Positions 46,091 through 57,495 of a stretch of 64,000 nucleotides of DNA are shown here, in pieces. The stretch lies in assembly GCA_023375675.1 (NCBI GenBank), contig JALQBC010000064.1, positions 62,001 to 126,000 of the forward strand, read 5' to 3'. The translations under genes were made by a program, and so were the position numbers. The DNA comes from Cytospora piceicola (taxonomy: Eukaryota; Ascomycota; Sordariomycetes; Diaporthales; Cytosporaceae). The notes beneath the pieces are model-generated. The model was not told where the DNA came from and did no database searches. It saw only the letters and a program-made list of their open reading frames with translations. Each line of letters starts with the position of its first letter. Position 1 is the first letter of the stretch.

Positions 46091-46854
46091 GTTATCAGCA
46101 AATCAATGGTTCATCAAGGACATAGCCTCTTAGTTCTTAGAGAGCTTATGCTAATTAAATCATGCCAATACAAAATAGACTAATAATCTAAGTGATTAAG
46201 GTGTTAACTGTTTAACTATTCCCTATCCTTATTACTTCTTATCAGGTATGTTGTAACGCTCTCTGTTTAGCCCGACTATCTATATAGTTGATTATATCTT
46301 CCGTGCTAGAGCTATGCCGTTGAAATGGTTCTCGCACCTACAACTTTGTATAATAATAGCACCAGGCCGATATAAGCTTTTAGTGTTACACACTATCTTA
46401 ACGTATATATATACAAAATGTTGCGACCTGCGTGTAAAATAGCAGCCCTTTAATTAGCACCATCTTCGGTTCCCTTGTTCTCTGTAAGTTTTGATTAGGT
46501 TTTCGCGAAAGAATCTTTGGCTGTTTCTGCCGTTAGTAGCTCTGCATCGGCTGAAAAGCCGCGCACTATTCTGGAAGAAGCTGTGATGACTTGTGTAACT
46601 GGAAATCAATTGTTGCAATCAATCAAGATTCCAGATTGTCATGTCTTTTTTTTTTTTTTTTTTTTTTTTTTGAATAAGTCTGAATGTTACATACATGACC
46701 TGGGTAAAAGGACGATTTAAGACAACTCGCAGCCATTCCTTGTCTCGTAATCCTGTCATTTAATATTTTGCTACGTTTTCACCGCGTGCGCCTTCCACCC
46801 TTCCAACATAATGTGTAGCTTCTCACTAAGTTGCCGTCAATGATCAGATCTCTC
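46091..46854. other. Intergenic with poly-T run
   Basis: No gene. A run of about 24 T at 46647-46670 could be a degraded poly-A/T tail of a retro-copied sequence on the minus strand, but no coding remnant is attached. Confidence 0.4.
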
Positions 46855-48165
46855 GTCCAGCTCTACATATTCTCTAATGGGCCAATTCGTGCTTGTGTTC
46901 TCCTCGCCCAAGTTCGTCACCTCTACTCCCGTTCTGCTAGGACTAGACCACGGTCCGCGCTTCTTGAACCGCCCCGGCAGCTTGCCGCCGGATCCGCTAA
47001 TGGTGACTACGGAATTGTTCGGTACAGGTCTCGATGGCTGTATCCGGGGGGTGGTGAACTAAACGGAGGAAGAGAGGGTAAACGCTCGGCATGCAGGCAC
47101 AGATGAGGGTAACATCGAGCTCGATCCCCGACCAGAAATCCACCCCTATGCCTTCGACTGCCCGACTGTTAGAAGGGTATTTCGAAGGTATATAAATGTA
47201 GTTTCTGGAAGGGGGGCAGGTGACTTACTAGTTATATTCTGGCCGGATGCCTGGCCGATGTCGTAGACCTGGAGGGTCGTGAATCGGTAGTACAAGATGG
47301 CAACGGTACTGTCTACGGTAGAAATCGTGCTGTGTTGCATACACCCTATCGCTGTGCTTACGGGTGATTATGATGGATTTTGCACGCGTACCATATTCCC
47401 CAGGCGAACATGACGGTGGTTGCGAACTTCTTGTGCGGCGGTAGCTTGAGTCGTAAGACGTATGGCAACGGAATAACGAGGATGAGCAAGGTCTAAACAA
47501 AGTCGATCATCCCTCCCGAAAGCCCCCAGGAGAACTTAGTCACTATCTGCAGTGGCCCTCGTGCTTCCCGTCCTATCGTAGCCAGAAGTAGTTGATAGAC
47601 GTGTATTGGAAGATATTAAACAGGATGAAGCCCAGGCTAACAATATTGCTTACGATGAGTATAGTTTAAAAAAATGCGGCGGGGTTTGGTGGTGGCGAAA
47701 TGCGGATGTAAAAGAGTAGGACAGACGTGCGGAGGGTCACTTGATAAAAGTTGTAAAGTAAGAACTCGGCGTATGTTACCTAGGTTCTGTTTAGGCTGAG
47801 CGGCTGGGATATTAGAGAGAGGGGAGTCGTACTATCAGAATCGTCATGATATTGTCTTAAGGCACCGCCTATATATCAGTACCGAGGCTAAAGTTGCTAG
47901 CCACTAAGGAGATAGTAGAAAATCTAACACAGCCAACCTAGATGCTAATGAGTTCAAGGGCTATCGTGGAAGTTGTGTGTGTTGTTCGAGGAGGGACCTT
48001 ACCGTGCCCAGAAGATTGAAGAAGTCATCCTACCAGAAGTCTGTATGGCACACAACCCTCGAGACTAGTCTTAGGACAAAGATTATGCCGGCGAAGATAA
48101 CGAAAAAGATCGTCAGCGGCCGAGGATTAAGTAGAAAGGTAGGTAAGAAGGCTTAGATGTGTAGG
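46855..48165 (-). pseudogene. Relic of a fungal rhodopsin-domain integral membrane protein
   Basis: On the minus strand ordered fragments match the fungal seven-helix 'rhodopsin domain' family (PF20684 type): FVIFAGIIFVLRLVSRVVCH then TDFW, a TAG, and DDFFNLLGT (about 48100-48010); FNIFQYTSINYFWLR, a TAG, and DGKHEGHC (about 47605-47535), the family's QCxPxxxxW region; a helix VIPLPYVLRLKLPPHKKFAT (about 47470-47410); and GVDFWSGIELDVTLICACMP (about 47145-47085), the last-helix motif. At least four stops interrupt it; two look like TGG-to-TAG or CGA/CAG-to-TGA/TAG changes as RIP gives. An intact relative lies at 61263-62611. Function of the family is largely unknown. Confidence 0.72.
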
Positions 48166-49723
48166 CGCCAGGCCTAGATCTAATATACTATTTAAGCTTC
48201 ACCGCCACAAAACTAGAGATTACGTGACTTCCTGCTATAGCTACCTTTCCCCCCTGTGGTCGTGCTATCAATCTCGATATCGACGAGTAAGAAATCGAAT
48301 AGTTATTATTATAACGTTATTAATTATCCTAACTTAAGTTAATGATTATAGGAAACTTCGATATATAATACCGTTCTCTATATAATAAGTCTGCCTTATA
48401 TCTTCCTTCCTTTTAATATTTTTTTAGGTAAGTAAAAAAGTAATCCTTTTTATTATTCTTCTCTTCTCTCTTTCTTCTTCTTTCTCTTTTCCTACTCTTT
48501 CCTTACCTGGTTCTATTTTACCTTTCCTTTAGTTTTAAGAAGTATTTATTTATATCTAAAGAGTAGCGACAGTTATTTATCTGTATTTAAAGAGTAGCGA
48601 TAGTTATTTATCTGTATTTAAAGAGTAGCGACGGTAAGGGAAAGGGGGGGGGGTTGTAGGGGGATAGGGGGGTGGAGGGGGGCGGGGGGGGAAGGGGTGG
48701 GCGGGGAGGGACAAGACAGTAAGTAAAAGGCGTTATAATTCTCGGCTCGCGAAGCGAGGCACGAGGCAAAGCCTCGTCTTAGGGAATTTTAAGGCATTTC
48801 AAAGAGGTGGCAGACTACTAGGAGAGCGGTTAGGACCTGAAATACCGTGAGTGTGATAGTAAGTGATGCAGGCGGCAATAGAAGGACATAATGCTGGTCG
48901 CGCTAGCGAACAAATCAGCTAGGCACTCGCAGAAGGGGAGCCCACAATGTCACCACCTCTTTTAGCTATGATTCTTCTTACGACCAACTTTATAGCAATG
49001 CCCCTATTGAAACAGGTCGCGACGAATTTGCAATATAGTCTGTCCCTTCGCGTCAGTACGCTCGCCTGTCTCAATAACTTCTAAATTATGTATGCTGATC
49101 TCGCTAACTTCACTTCTCCCCTGTGGATGCTTGGGTGCGAAGGGCCCACGCTGCCGGGCATCGTCCGCGCGTGCTGACATGATTGCTCTATGTTATAGGT
49201 TGTGTCAGCTTATATGCACTTCGCACACGTACCCGGGGGGAAGAGGAAGGGCACGGGGAAAAGGCGAGGCTGAGCAAATGTTGGTTGGGGCTGATGCCGG
49301 CAGCTGAAGATCAAGGAGGCCGAAACAGGTGTTGATCGCCGGTGACAGGGGGCCATCAGAGTGTCGAAATGCCGAATACGGGGCCTGGAGTAGAAAACTA
49401 TGTGCCACCGGTCAGCAACTGTGCTATAACACCGCATTTACCTGCCACCTGGTGGTCCACGAATTGCTTCCGGGAATCTCTTGCGCCCTTCTTGAGAACT
49501 TATAGATTCTTTTCCATTTTCCCCTTTCTCTTTCAACTAAAAACGGCGATTTATGACCTTGTTAAGCAAAACCCTCCGGTAGCCATCTGTTCATTACAAG
49601 CATCTTTCGGCAGCCAGATAACAAAAACCAGCAAGAAAACTCCACAATCACCACTGAACCGCGTCCAATAGATCGCCACCTACAACAAAAAGAAGACTTC
49701 AAAATTCCACTATAGAATTCGTT
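48166..49723. other. Intergenic with AT-rich and G-rich stretches
   Basis: 48290-48540 is AT/CT-rich. A 31-base tandem repeat occupies 48543-48632, followed by a G-rich block at 48645-48715 on the plus strand and a hairpin-forming string (cgaggcacgaggcaaagcctcg) near 48754. No gene seen. Confidence 0.4.
48543..48632. repeat. Three tandem copies of a 31-base unit
   Basis: Units tatttatctgtatttaaaga-gtagcgayagt start at 48543 (variant), 48574 and 48605. Confidence 0.85.
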
Positions 49724-50386
49724 ATGGTCGAGCAACCGCAGGTGCGACGGCGAGGGGCATCCCGTCCCCCCAGCCTTACTATACGCGACACAGACCTCGC
49801 CCACGCTATCAGCGCCTTGCGCGCTACCCCCGCCGCGGAGCTATCAGCCATACGCACCCTACATATCATCTTGACCGAGACGAGCCTCCTCCGCTGGAAT
49901 GGGCCTATCTGGCCCGAATCTAGCGCCGTCTTCGACGACGAGGATTATGACGACTACGAGCGGCTGTACCCGGCCCCGCCTTCAATAGCCAGCAGCCCCC
50001 CTAGCGAGCAGTTCCGCGAGCTGCTACGCTTCATAGCCGAGAGCTTTGAACTCGGAGAGCTGGACTTACAGGTCAACCTTAGCAACGTAGCGTGGAGTCT
50101 ATTCGAGGGTAAGGCCGCTGCGGCGTACTACCCCGAGGATAAGATCGATCAGGACTGGAAGTTTATATATGATTTTTTTATGGATGTGGGAAGAGCGCTG
50201 GCCGAGGTATTTGGAGGACTGGAGCTGCGGAAGGTGGACGTCGAGACATCGATTTGGGATGGGATGGGCGGTTGGCTGACGGGACAGATCAGCGGAAGGG
50301 AAACAGTCGTGGATGGGAACCTGCCGGAGTATCATAATGTCGGGATACCGCTTCTGTCAAATGAGGGAGGGGTGAAGGCTACCTGA
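49724..50386 (+). CDS. Hypothetical acidic fungal protein
   Basis: Single exon, 220 residues from ATG at 49724 (MVEQPQVRRRGASRPPSLTI). Starts with a basic stretch, then LTIRDTDLAHAISALRATPA and an LRTLH-like helix (AAELSAIRTLHIILTETSLL), an acidic low-complexity piece (FDDEDYDDYERLYPAPP), and a C-terminal half rich in aromatic residues (WKFIYDFFMDVGRALAEVFG). Codon third positions are GC-rich unlike the surrounding AT-rich DNA, which supports coding. Looks like one of the many uncharacterised fungal proteins with an F-box-like layout, but I cannot identify a domain. Probably a real gene; function unknown. Confidence 0.65.
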   Translation: MVEQPQVRRRGASRPPSLTIRDTDLAHAISALRATPAAELSAIRTLHIILTETSLLRWNGPIWPESSAVFDDEDYDDYERLYPAPPSIASSPPSEQFRELLRFIAESFELGELDLQVNLSNVAWSLFEGKAAAAYYPEDKIDQDWKFIYDFFMDVGRALAEVFGGLELRKVDVETSIWDGMGGWLTGQISGRETVVDGNLPEYHNVGIPLLSNEGGVKAT

Positions 50387-52666
50387 GGGAGCAAAAGGTA
50401 GGGGTAAAATAATGACTTGCTAGGACGTCTAGTGATTGGGTGAAGTAGTAGTAATGCAACTAAGCCCTAAGATTTGACTAAATGTCTATCTCTAGCTCGC
50501 AAGTGAATGTAGGAAGGAGACAAGCTTAGAGACTCCTGGTGTCCTTCTGCTTCTCTTTCTTTCCAAGATACACTCTGTAGCGGCACGGGATAGAGCTCTT
50601 TTTATAATAAATCGAATATTACTTAAAAGATTCCTTACTAAAGCGATAAAGATTAACAAGCGTCTTAAGAGAGACTAGAGGCTCCTACAAGCACGACAAT
50701 AGTATACAGTAGTGCCCTCCTATATAACATGTGGCCTATTTAAGAGAAATATATGCTATATATAGGTCATATGCTATATATAGATATGTTGTATAGGGTG
50801 TCACTACTGTTAATAGAGACTATCATCGTAAACATCTAGGTCTGTTACGATACATTAGAAATCTTTGAAAAGGGGATAAGTTGTCTAGTAATACCTAAAG
50901 CTGATCAAGGCATATAGGGCGTGGACAGCAAGCCTATGAGGTTTCGATATAGGTCTTAAGGCATCTAGTACTTTAAATTATATAAAGGGCGGTCCTTTTA
51001 CTTCGCAGAACAGTGGTTATTCGTAACAAATGATTATAGTTGCATGGTACCAACTCTTAAGGGTTGGGATATAATTTTGTATTGCAGAGGAGAGAGTGCG
51101 GTATCTACAGCCTAGCGGCGTCAATCATTAAGACGAAAACAAGAGAGAGCTTCATCTAAACATTGAGTAGGTGAATAAAGAAGCTTGCGGAATAAGCAGA
51201 AGCTTAGGATATTATTCGACTAAAGAAAATATGTCTTGAGAATCAATTTCAGGGCCTCTTAAGCCGGAGTGTTAAGGCAGCTTACGAAAGACAATATTCC
51301 ACCAGGCGCTTCGATAAGGATAGGAATCTTAACATATTCTAGTCTCGCTCCAGGCCCTGCCGATAACAGCCCAGTTTTAGTCGACTGTGCCTTATGCATA
51401 TCGACTATATTTACTATAATATTAGACTTTTAGTTCTCGCTACTTCTACTGCACTGCATATACCCTAGCGTACCTAGGCTCCCTTAAGGTTTCGCCGGAT
51501 TTAATTACGCTGAACCATATATTCGCCGGCTCTAGCGTACAGTGAAATACCTTAGGTACTTAGACTTTGTTAATAGCGTTTATTTGGAGAATGGGTGTCG
51601 GTAAACCGCACATGCGATGCGAAAAGTACTTACATAGGTTGCCAGCCGTACATATATTTGCCTAACCCCACGTATCTAGTGACGGTCCTTGGGGGGCCCA
51701 CAGGTGCCTGGGTGCTGTCACGTCGAGCAGGAGAACTACCTGGTAACCGCAATTCTTCCCAAGTCACTCAAATTGGGCGCAAAAATGGGTCAATGGGCCC
51801 AATCGATCCGCGCACATGGAGGCTCCTCTGTACCGACCGCACCGAAACGCTGGGTATTTGCCTCGGCTTCTGCTGCACCGGGTCCTTGACCCGAAGCAGA
51901 TTCACCAGGATCGCTTACTGGAGGCCGGCGTGGTCTTCATGGCCTCTTGCCAGCTACGCGGCCCTGCAGGAAACAGCAGCTCCGCGGCCGAGTCCCCTGC
52001 ATCCGGATCTGGAGCATTGGCGCGAATCCTGCGATCCCGAGAGGCAGTGAATTATTGTGCAAGACAATGGCTGCATTGAGACGTGGCTGGGGCCGCACTG
52101 CCCTGGATGGCACCCTGATGCACCTCCTCGGCGCCCTGCACCGAAGCTCGGCGTGCGAAACACGACGGCCGTGCAGAACGTGGGCTTCTCGTTCCTGGTG
52201 CTGACGCAACCCGACGCCGTCTTCTTCTTCATTCCCTTCAAGCCAGCATGGCCACTACATATTTACTACGTTGTCCCTCGTAACCCCCTTCTGATCAAAG
52301 CGGTCAATACTAGTTAACAAGACTGTCCGATATATCGTCGTTAGCTAGAAACCCAGTATCAAAAGGGCAAGCTGCCGCTCGGCAAGGCGTCGGACCATAT
52401 TAGCTATTAGTCTTTTTCCCCTCAGCTAACTGTTTATTTACACAGTCTGCGGTCGGCCCAACTGTGTTTGTTATCATTGATAGAAACACGGCATCTTTAG
52501 ACAAAGTCACACCCCCCCGGTCCCATCATCCTCGGCTATACTTGCATTTGTTTCCTAGCCCCCAATGCTCCTATATATAAATAGGTCGACATCCCTACTA
52601 AGTAACAATTGTTCTTGTTCTCCTGGTCACACACTTCCGGGTCAAATTTCACAGAGATTCACAAAG
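50387..52666. other. Intergenic with possible small TIR element and a GC-rich island
   Basis: 50580-51580 is AT-rich and repeat-like. 51800-52250 is GC-rich and reads like worn coding DNA in several frames (for example NTTAVQNVGFSFLVLTQPD), but frames change and no family is recognised. Confidence 0.4.
50703..50813. mobile_element. Candidate short TIR element
   Basis: acagtagtgccctcctatataacat at the left is matched by the inverse of atgttgtatagggtgtcactactgt at the right, about 105 bases apart, with AT-rich repeats (tatgctatatatag) between. A TA flank is present on the left only. Confidence 0.45.
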
Positions 52667-53645
52667 ATGACCGATATTTACGCCGACAAGATGACCCGAA
52701 CCACGGGTGAAGCAAAAAGGTACGACCTCGAGTCGCTTCTCATATTAGCTTCGGTCCTATCGAGAGCGGCGTGTAGCTGACTGTGTTTTGTTTCCAAGGC
52801 TCGATGATCAGTTTGATCTCATAACCATGTACGTGTTGTCCCCGTGATGCCTCCTGTTCAGGAGTATGTGTTGACTTTTAATCATTCAGGAACGTTGAAT
52901 ACCTTATCCACCCACGCATCGCTGCTGCCCTTCCGTCTAACCCTCGTGTCGCCGACATTGGGACAGGTACCGGGCACTTCCTCCACTGCATCAAGGATTC
53001 GTACCCCGATGCTGTATTGGACGGATACGATATCTCTTCCGCCATGTATCCGTACGAAACTCCGGCAAATATGACTTGAAAGTCTTGGATATGAAGAAAC
53101 CAGTTCCGCAAGAGCTGCATGGCAAATATGATCTTGTACATGCGCGCATGCTGGTAGCAGCTGTCCTGCCTGGCGAGTGGACCGCTGTCGTCCGCAACCT
53201 CGCCCAGCTAATCAAGCCCGGTGGTTGGATGCAATGGGAAGAGAGCGACTTCCTGTCATCAAAGTACCTGCGGGGTGAGGAGCTGGAGATTTCGGGCGTT
53301 GACAAGGTTGTGGAGATGAGCCACAGGTGGCGCGAAGAGATGCGTGAGCGCTTCCAGTGCGGGTGGAGCACCCTCCCGGGCGATATGCGAGCCGCGGGAT
53401 TACTTTCTACCGAAAGCGACTGTGTGAGCCCTGACAGATCGCCTGCGACGAGGAAGAAAACAGGGATGAACGGGATGGTGGCCATCTTCGCGTGGTTGCG
53501 TATGTTGGCCGCGAAGGGCGAGCCGGGCTCCATGTCGGCTGATGAGGTGGACCAAGCTGAGGAGCGAGCACATAAAGAAATAGAGTCGGGTGCATATGTT
53601 AGATACGAAATCTATGTAACTTCTGGACAAAAGACCACGGTTTAA
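52667..53645 (+). pseudogene. SAM-dependent methyltransferase gene with a one-base frameshift
   Basis: Exons 52667-52719, 52799-52828 and 52891 onward encode MTDIYADKMTRTTGEAKRLD, then DQFDLITMNVEYLIHPRIAA and ADIGTGTGHFLHCIKDSYPD with the SAM glycine motif. After PYETPANMT the frame meets TGA at 53077; shifting one base there continues as LKVLDMKKPVPQELHGKYDL, VHARMLVAAVLPGEWTAVVR and LIKPGGWMQWEE to a stop at 53645, the expected order for a fungal LaeA-like/UMTA methyltransferase. One missing base near 53074-53076 separates the halves. The first intron needs an AAG acceptor (tttccaag); the second uses CAG. Either a recent pseudogene or an assembly error; otherwise about 260 residues and intact. 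Confidence 0.75.
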
Positions 53646-53755
53646 GGTTGGGGTGGGGAATGGAGGTCTGTCGGGGCGGGATTCACCGTACACAATCATC
53701 TATAATGCCCACAAAGTATGTCATAACTTCAATACATAACCTTCCATGCATTTCT

Positions 53756-54165
53756 GGTGTGTGCAGGGTTGCAAAATTAGTTTGTAGTTAATAGTTAGAA
53801 ACTAACTAACTACAAACTACAGTAGTTTTAGTTTATATAATTAAAAACTACTGTAGTTTATAGTTAGTTTTAGTTTATTAGAAAAAAACTTTAGTTAGTT
53901 TAAGTTAATTATTAACTAACTACAGTAACTTATATTTATATTTAAAAATATATTTACTATATATATTAAGTGTCTTTAAGGGTGTAGTTAGTATTAGTTA
54001 GTATTAGTTAGTGTAGTTAGTTTAAGTTAGTTAAAGTGTAGTTAGTTTTAGTTAGGCCTGTAGTTAACTGTAGTTAGTTTAAGTTAGTTAGTAAGGGTGC
54101 TGTAGTTAGTTTTATTCAGGGTACTAACTTAACTAACTAACTAATTTTGCAACCCTGGGTGTGTG
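53756..54165. mobile_element. hAT-type MITE with 8-bp target duplication
   Basis: Element 53764-54157 (394 bp) begins CAGGGTTGCAAAATTAG and ends CTAATTTTGCAACCCTG, a perfect 17-bp inverted repeat, flanked by identical 8-bp GGTGTGTG at 53756-53763 and 54158-54165. CAGGG ends with an 8-bp duplication fit the hAT superfamily. The inside is made of short gttagttt/aaactaac repeats able to form hairpins, with no coding capacity. Different family from the element at 15275. Confidence 0.87.
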
Positions 54166-55801
54166 TATCCTCTAGGCCCCACCCTCTACCGTAACGATGT
54201 AACAACCAATGTCTGATTCAATGCCAAAATACTGGTCACCTGTGAAAGAAATGTTAGGCAATAAAATGATAGCACGGTCTATGCTATCGATACGCTAAAC
54301 ATGTAACTCACCCACAGCATTGTTTGAGTAGTGTTTCGGCCATCCTCATCGGCATTTCCTGAATGTGTCCCAGCAAGAATATGACTATAACTGAGGTTTA
54401 AATCCGGGGTGGATGCTGTGATTAGTTTGCTGCTGGATGTGGTTGTTGTACGCAAGTAAGCTTGAGAAACACTACATGTATGAGAACCACAACAGGCAAA
54501 ATTATAGAATCATAAAACGTCTGGTTTTGTTTCTGCTATCAAGTCTCGGAAGTAGTTTTCACAAAGGAGCGAGGACGGTGGATACAGTTATTCAAAACTT
54601 GCGAATGACAATCGATTCAGGTCTGAATTAGGTGGAATGAAACACAGTGAAAAAATCCAAATGGAGCCTTCAGTTTCCGAATATACGCGAAACATACCGG
54701 TCTATCCAATCGGTGGCCATGGAGCTTTCACATCACGCCCGCTCGCCTCTTGAACTCCAGAACCAGTTGTCCTGGCTGGGCTTCCACTCCTGGCTGGGCT
54801 ACCACTCCATCTTTCATCTCTCTCCACGGCCTCGCCGTTTCCTTCTCCTGGGACGAATTCAATACGAAGTTCGTAGGAAAGCCCATCAGTATTCTCTGTA
54901 CACTCGTCTGGCTGCCTGAGATGCAACCAGCAGCAGGACAAGGCAAGTAGAAGATGGGGTTTTCCAGCTAAGATTCAGTTTTATCACCACATACACTATC
55001 GGCCGTCTTCTTCTGACAGCCATAACCGCAAAGAGCACCCGTAGTACCCTAGAATTTCCACTGGCTGTCAGATGTAGAGTCAGGAAGACGAATCAACTTA
55101 TTGTCAAAGCCTGAAAAATTGGAGCAAAATTGCTAGGTTTTGAAAGCTCAGATCACACATACCTACAGATACCTGCAGCATACTTGCCATTCACACCAGT
55201 TAGCCCTACTAATTATACAATAGGAAGCCTGTGGGTGAAATGTCATGTGAGTGTAAAAGTCACAAAAAGTCGTGGTAAAAAGTGGAATGAAAAGTCGTGC
55301 AATATGTAAAGGTCGTAGAGACCTGCAAACCAGCCACCTCCGAGTTAATCGAGAAAAGTGAGCATCTCGAGCGCAGCGTTCATAACATGGTCATCTAGCC
55401 AAGCCCATGGATTGGATAAGAATATTTCAATGGCACGAGCGTTGTGCGGCAGTAAGCCTACCCAATCATGGCCTCGACCGCAGATGCTATCCCAGTGCCA
55501 GCGATCTGCACAGTTACAATAAATTGCATTGCACCCCGAAGTGAGACGTTTGTAAGAGAGAGAGAGTATCCGGCACCGGGGCTCGCAATAATGCAGTCAA
55601 TTTTCCGCCTTCCCGGCATCAATGATGTATGTGACTGTCGACTGGATCGGGAGGCTAGTCCGTTTGTGTATGTACAAGAGGAATGTTGTGCGGGCCATCT
55701 ATTTCCATGTCATCCACCACAGCAATAAGATCCTCCTATGTCACAATCCACCTCCGCCAACAACTCCTCTACCACAAATATTCTGCCATCCTGATGTGGC
55801 T
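54166..55801. other. Intergenic, no gene supported
   Basis: Near 54780 a direct repeat (ctggctgggcttccactc / ctggctgggctaccactc) lies in sequence with short frames on both strands, none recognisable. Around 55260-55295 the string aaaagtcgtg occurs twice, similar to the motif near 8070. Confidence 0.4.
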
Positions 55802-57160
55802 ATGAATCAGCGTGATCCGCCTCCATCACCTCCGCCTCCATACCCTCCTCCTCTAACCTCTCCATCTCGTCGATGTAGTTGAGGAGTCTCCCCAGAGGGA
55901 ACTCGATGGGGATCTCGTAAAGGAGAGCTGCTAGGTCGCGCTCCTCGTCGTCTTTGGGGTAAGGGTAGAGAAAGTCGCGCAGTGTAATCCGGGTGATGCC
56001 GTCAGTGATGCATTGGTTGCCCTCACGATCACGCAAGGTTTGATAATATTCTAATTACCAAACTTCAGGGAAGTAGTCTAGTCGAACCTTTTCAGAGCGT
56101 TTTTCGTCCGAGTAGGCGGTCTGGTCTGTCCCCGTCTCGCTCGCGACAAGCCGCCAGATGGCGAACGGATTTTGGGAGGAACTTTCAGAGCTTATTTCCC
56201 GCTTTATACGGCACTTGATGACTAAGTCCATTTTAGTCGTGACTTTGACTCGACCCGGCAAAGGACAGACGAGCTATATCTTAAACTGTCGTACTATGTC
56301 GTCCCACATCTGCGAGCGGGCAGCCAGGCCAATAGCCACAGGGCGGTAGGGCGCATTACTGATCATCCAAGAGGCATGGGGCTCTATATCCAGCTGATGA
56401 GCGAGGGTGAACGTGGTGGAGAGCATCTGCTAAACAATCTGATGTAGGCATGAACTCGCGGGTCGGAAGAGGTTTGGAACAGCTGGTAGAAACGGCGCGA
56501 AAGATGGAACATAAACCAGTTTCTAGCGGCCCCGTGGACGTTAGACTGTATCCTAACGATTGAACTCCTCGTTGTGATATTATAGCTTATAGGTGTAAGT
56601 ATAGGGAAAACAGTAGAGGTATTTAGCCTTTCGTCTTAAACGTTCCATATACGTTGCGTTGGGCAGTTGGGATGGGTGAGTGGAGGTCGGAGTGCATGGT
56701 TGTAGGTGGTATATGTGTATGATTACTTGTGTGTGAATGTATAGTAGTAATTGTCATCGTGAGCATTAAGGTAGCGCTTGGCTTCTTTATAGTAGTCCTG
56801 GCAGAGGTCATATCCGGAGACGGGAGCTTTGTGCTACTGGTCGAGGAATATGCTAGCCATAGTGCGGTCGACATAACTATAAAATACAGTGTCTAAGATA
56901 TCGTCGTTGCTAATAGCTGTCCTCAGGAGGTGGCTCCAGAGTGTTAACATGCGCATCGGCAGCCTCAGTCTTTGCTGTAATTGTGTAGTCGTCCATTCCG
57001 CAGTTTGGCGGCGGAGAAGTCTCCTGGTCGTGATACCGACAAAATTACATCCGGGCAGTGGTGTGTGTACGTGTAATTCAAGATGGATGAAAGGTAGGAA
57101 TGAAAGACAAATAGAAAGAGTTGCAAGATCCTTCACGAGGCCGGAGATAGGGAAATGCAA
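55802..57160 (-). pseudogene. Decayed conserved gene of unknown function
   Basis: Minus-strand pieces follow each other in a sensible order: TTQLQQRLRLPMRMLTLWSH (about 57000-56940) and DTVFYSYVDRTMASIFLDQ (about 56890-56835); then TPISYNITTRSSIVRIQSN and GAARNWFMFHLSRRFYQLFQ (about 56590-56480); then, after a frame change, HQLDIEPHASWMISNAPYRP (about 56400-56340), a TAG, and KVTTKMDLVIKCRIKREISS to DYFPEVW, a TAA, and LEYYQTLRDREGN with an acidic C-terminal tail to 55802. Frames before and after each of these two stops are the same. I do not recognise the family. Possibly read-through by introns was not detected, but two stops and a frame change favour a pseudogene. Confidence 0.5.
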
Positions 57161-57245
57161 GAAGAATGATAAAGACTAAGACCGCACTGGGCAAACCTCT
57201 CTGTCTTAATGAGTAAAACTCATCCCTTTGAAAAGCAAGTTCACT

Positions 57246-57285
<40 letters not shown>

Positions 57286-57495
57286 ACCTAACAGGTTTGT
57301 TGGAAGAGGAGCCTATGATTTCTTGCGCGGACGACCCCGATAATGTTTGACAGCTTTCTTCCCTTGCTCGCCGCTCTTTGTTTACAGCTCGGTGCGAATT
57401 CTGTGGAGTCTGGACCTTGTGTATGTAACTGTCTCTTCCGTCCTTCCAGTCCCTGGAAGAACGGGAGCTTGATAGATACATTAGGGATGCATACG
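57161..57495. other. Short intergenic with CAGCAA repeat
   Basis: A CAGCAA hexamer run occupies 57246-57286. No gene. Confidence 0.6.

Noticed and set aside
46831..47106. Plus-strand frames of 61-91 codons with protein-like pieces
   Set aside because: They are antisense to the rhodopsin-domain relic, which explains the non-random composition.
51595..52320. GC-rich island with several frames of 66-151 codons
   Set aside because: Frames overlap on both strands, change repeatedly and match no family; listed only as a possible worn coding stretch.
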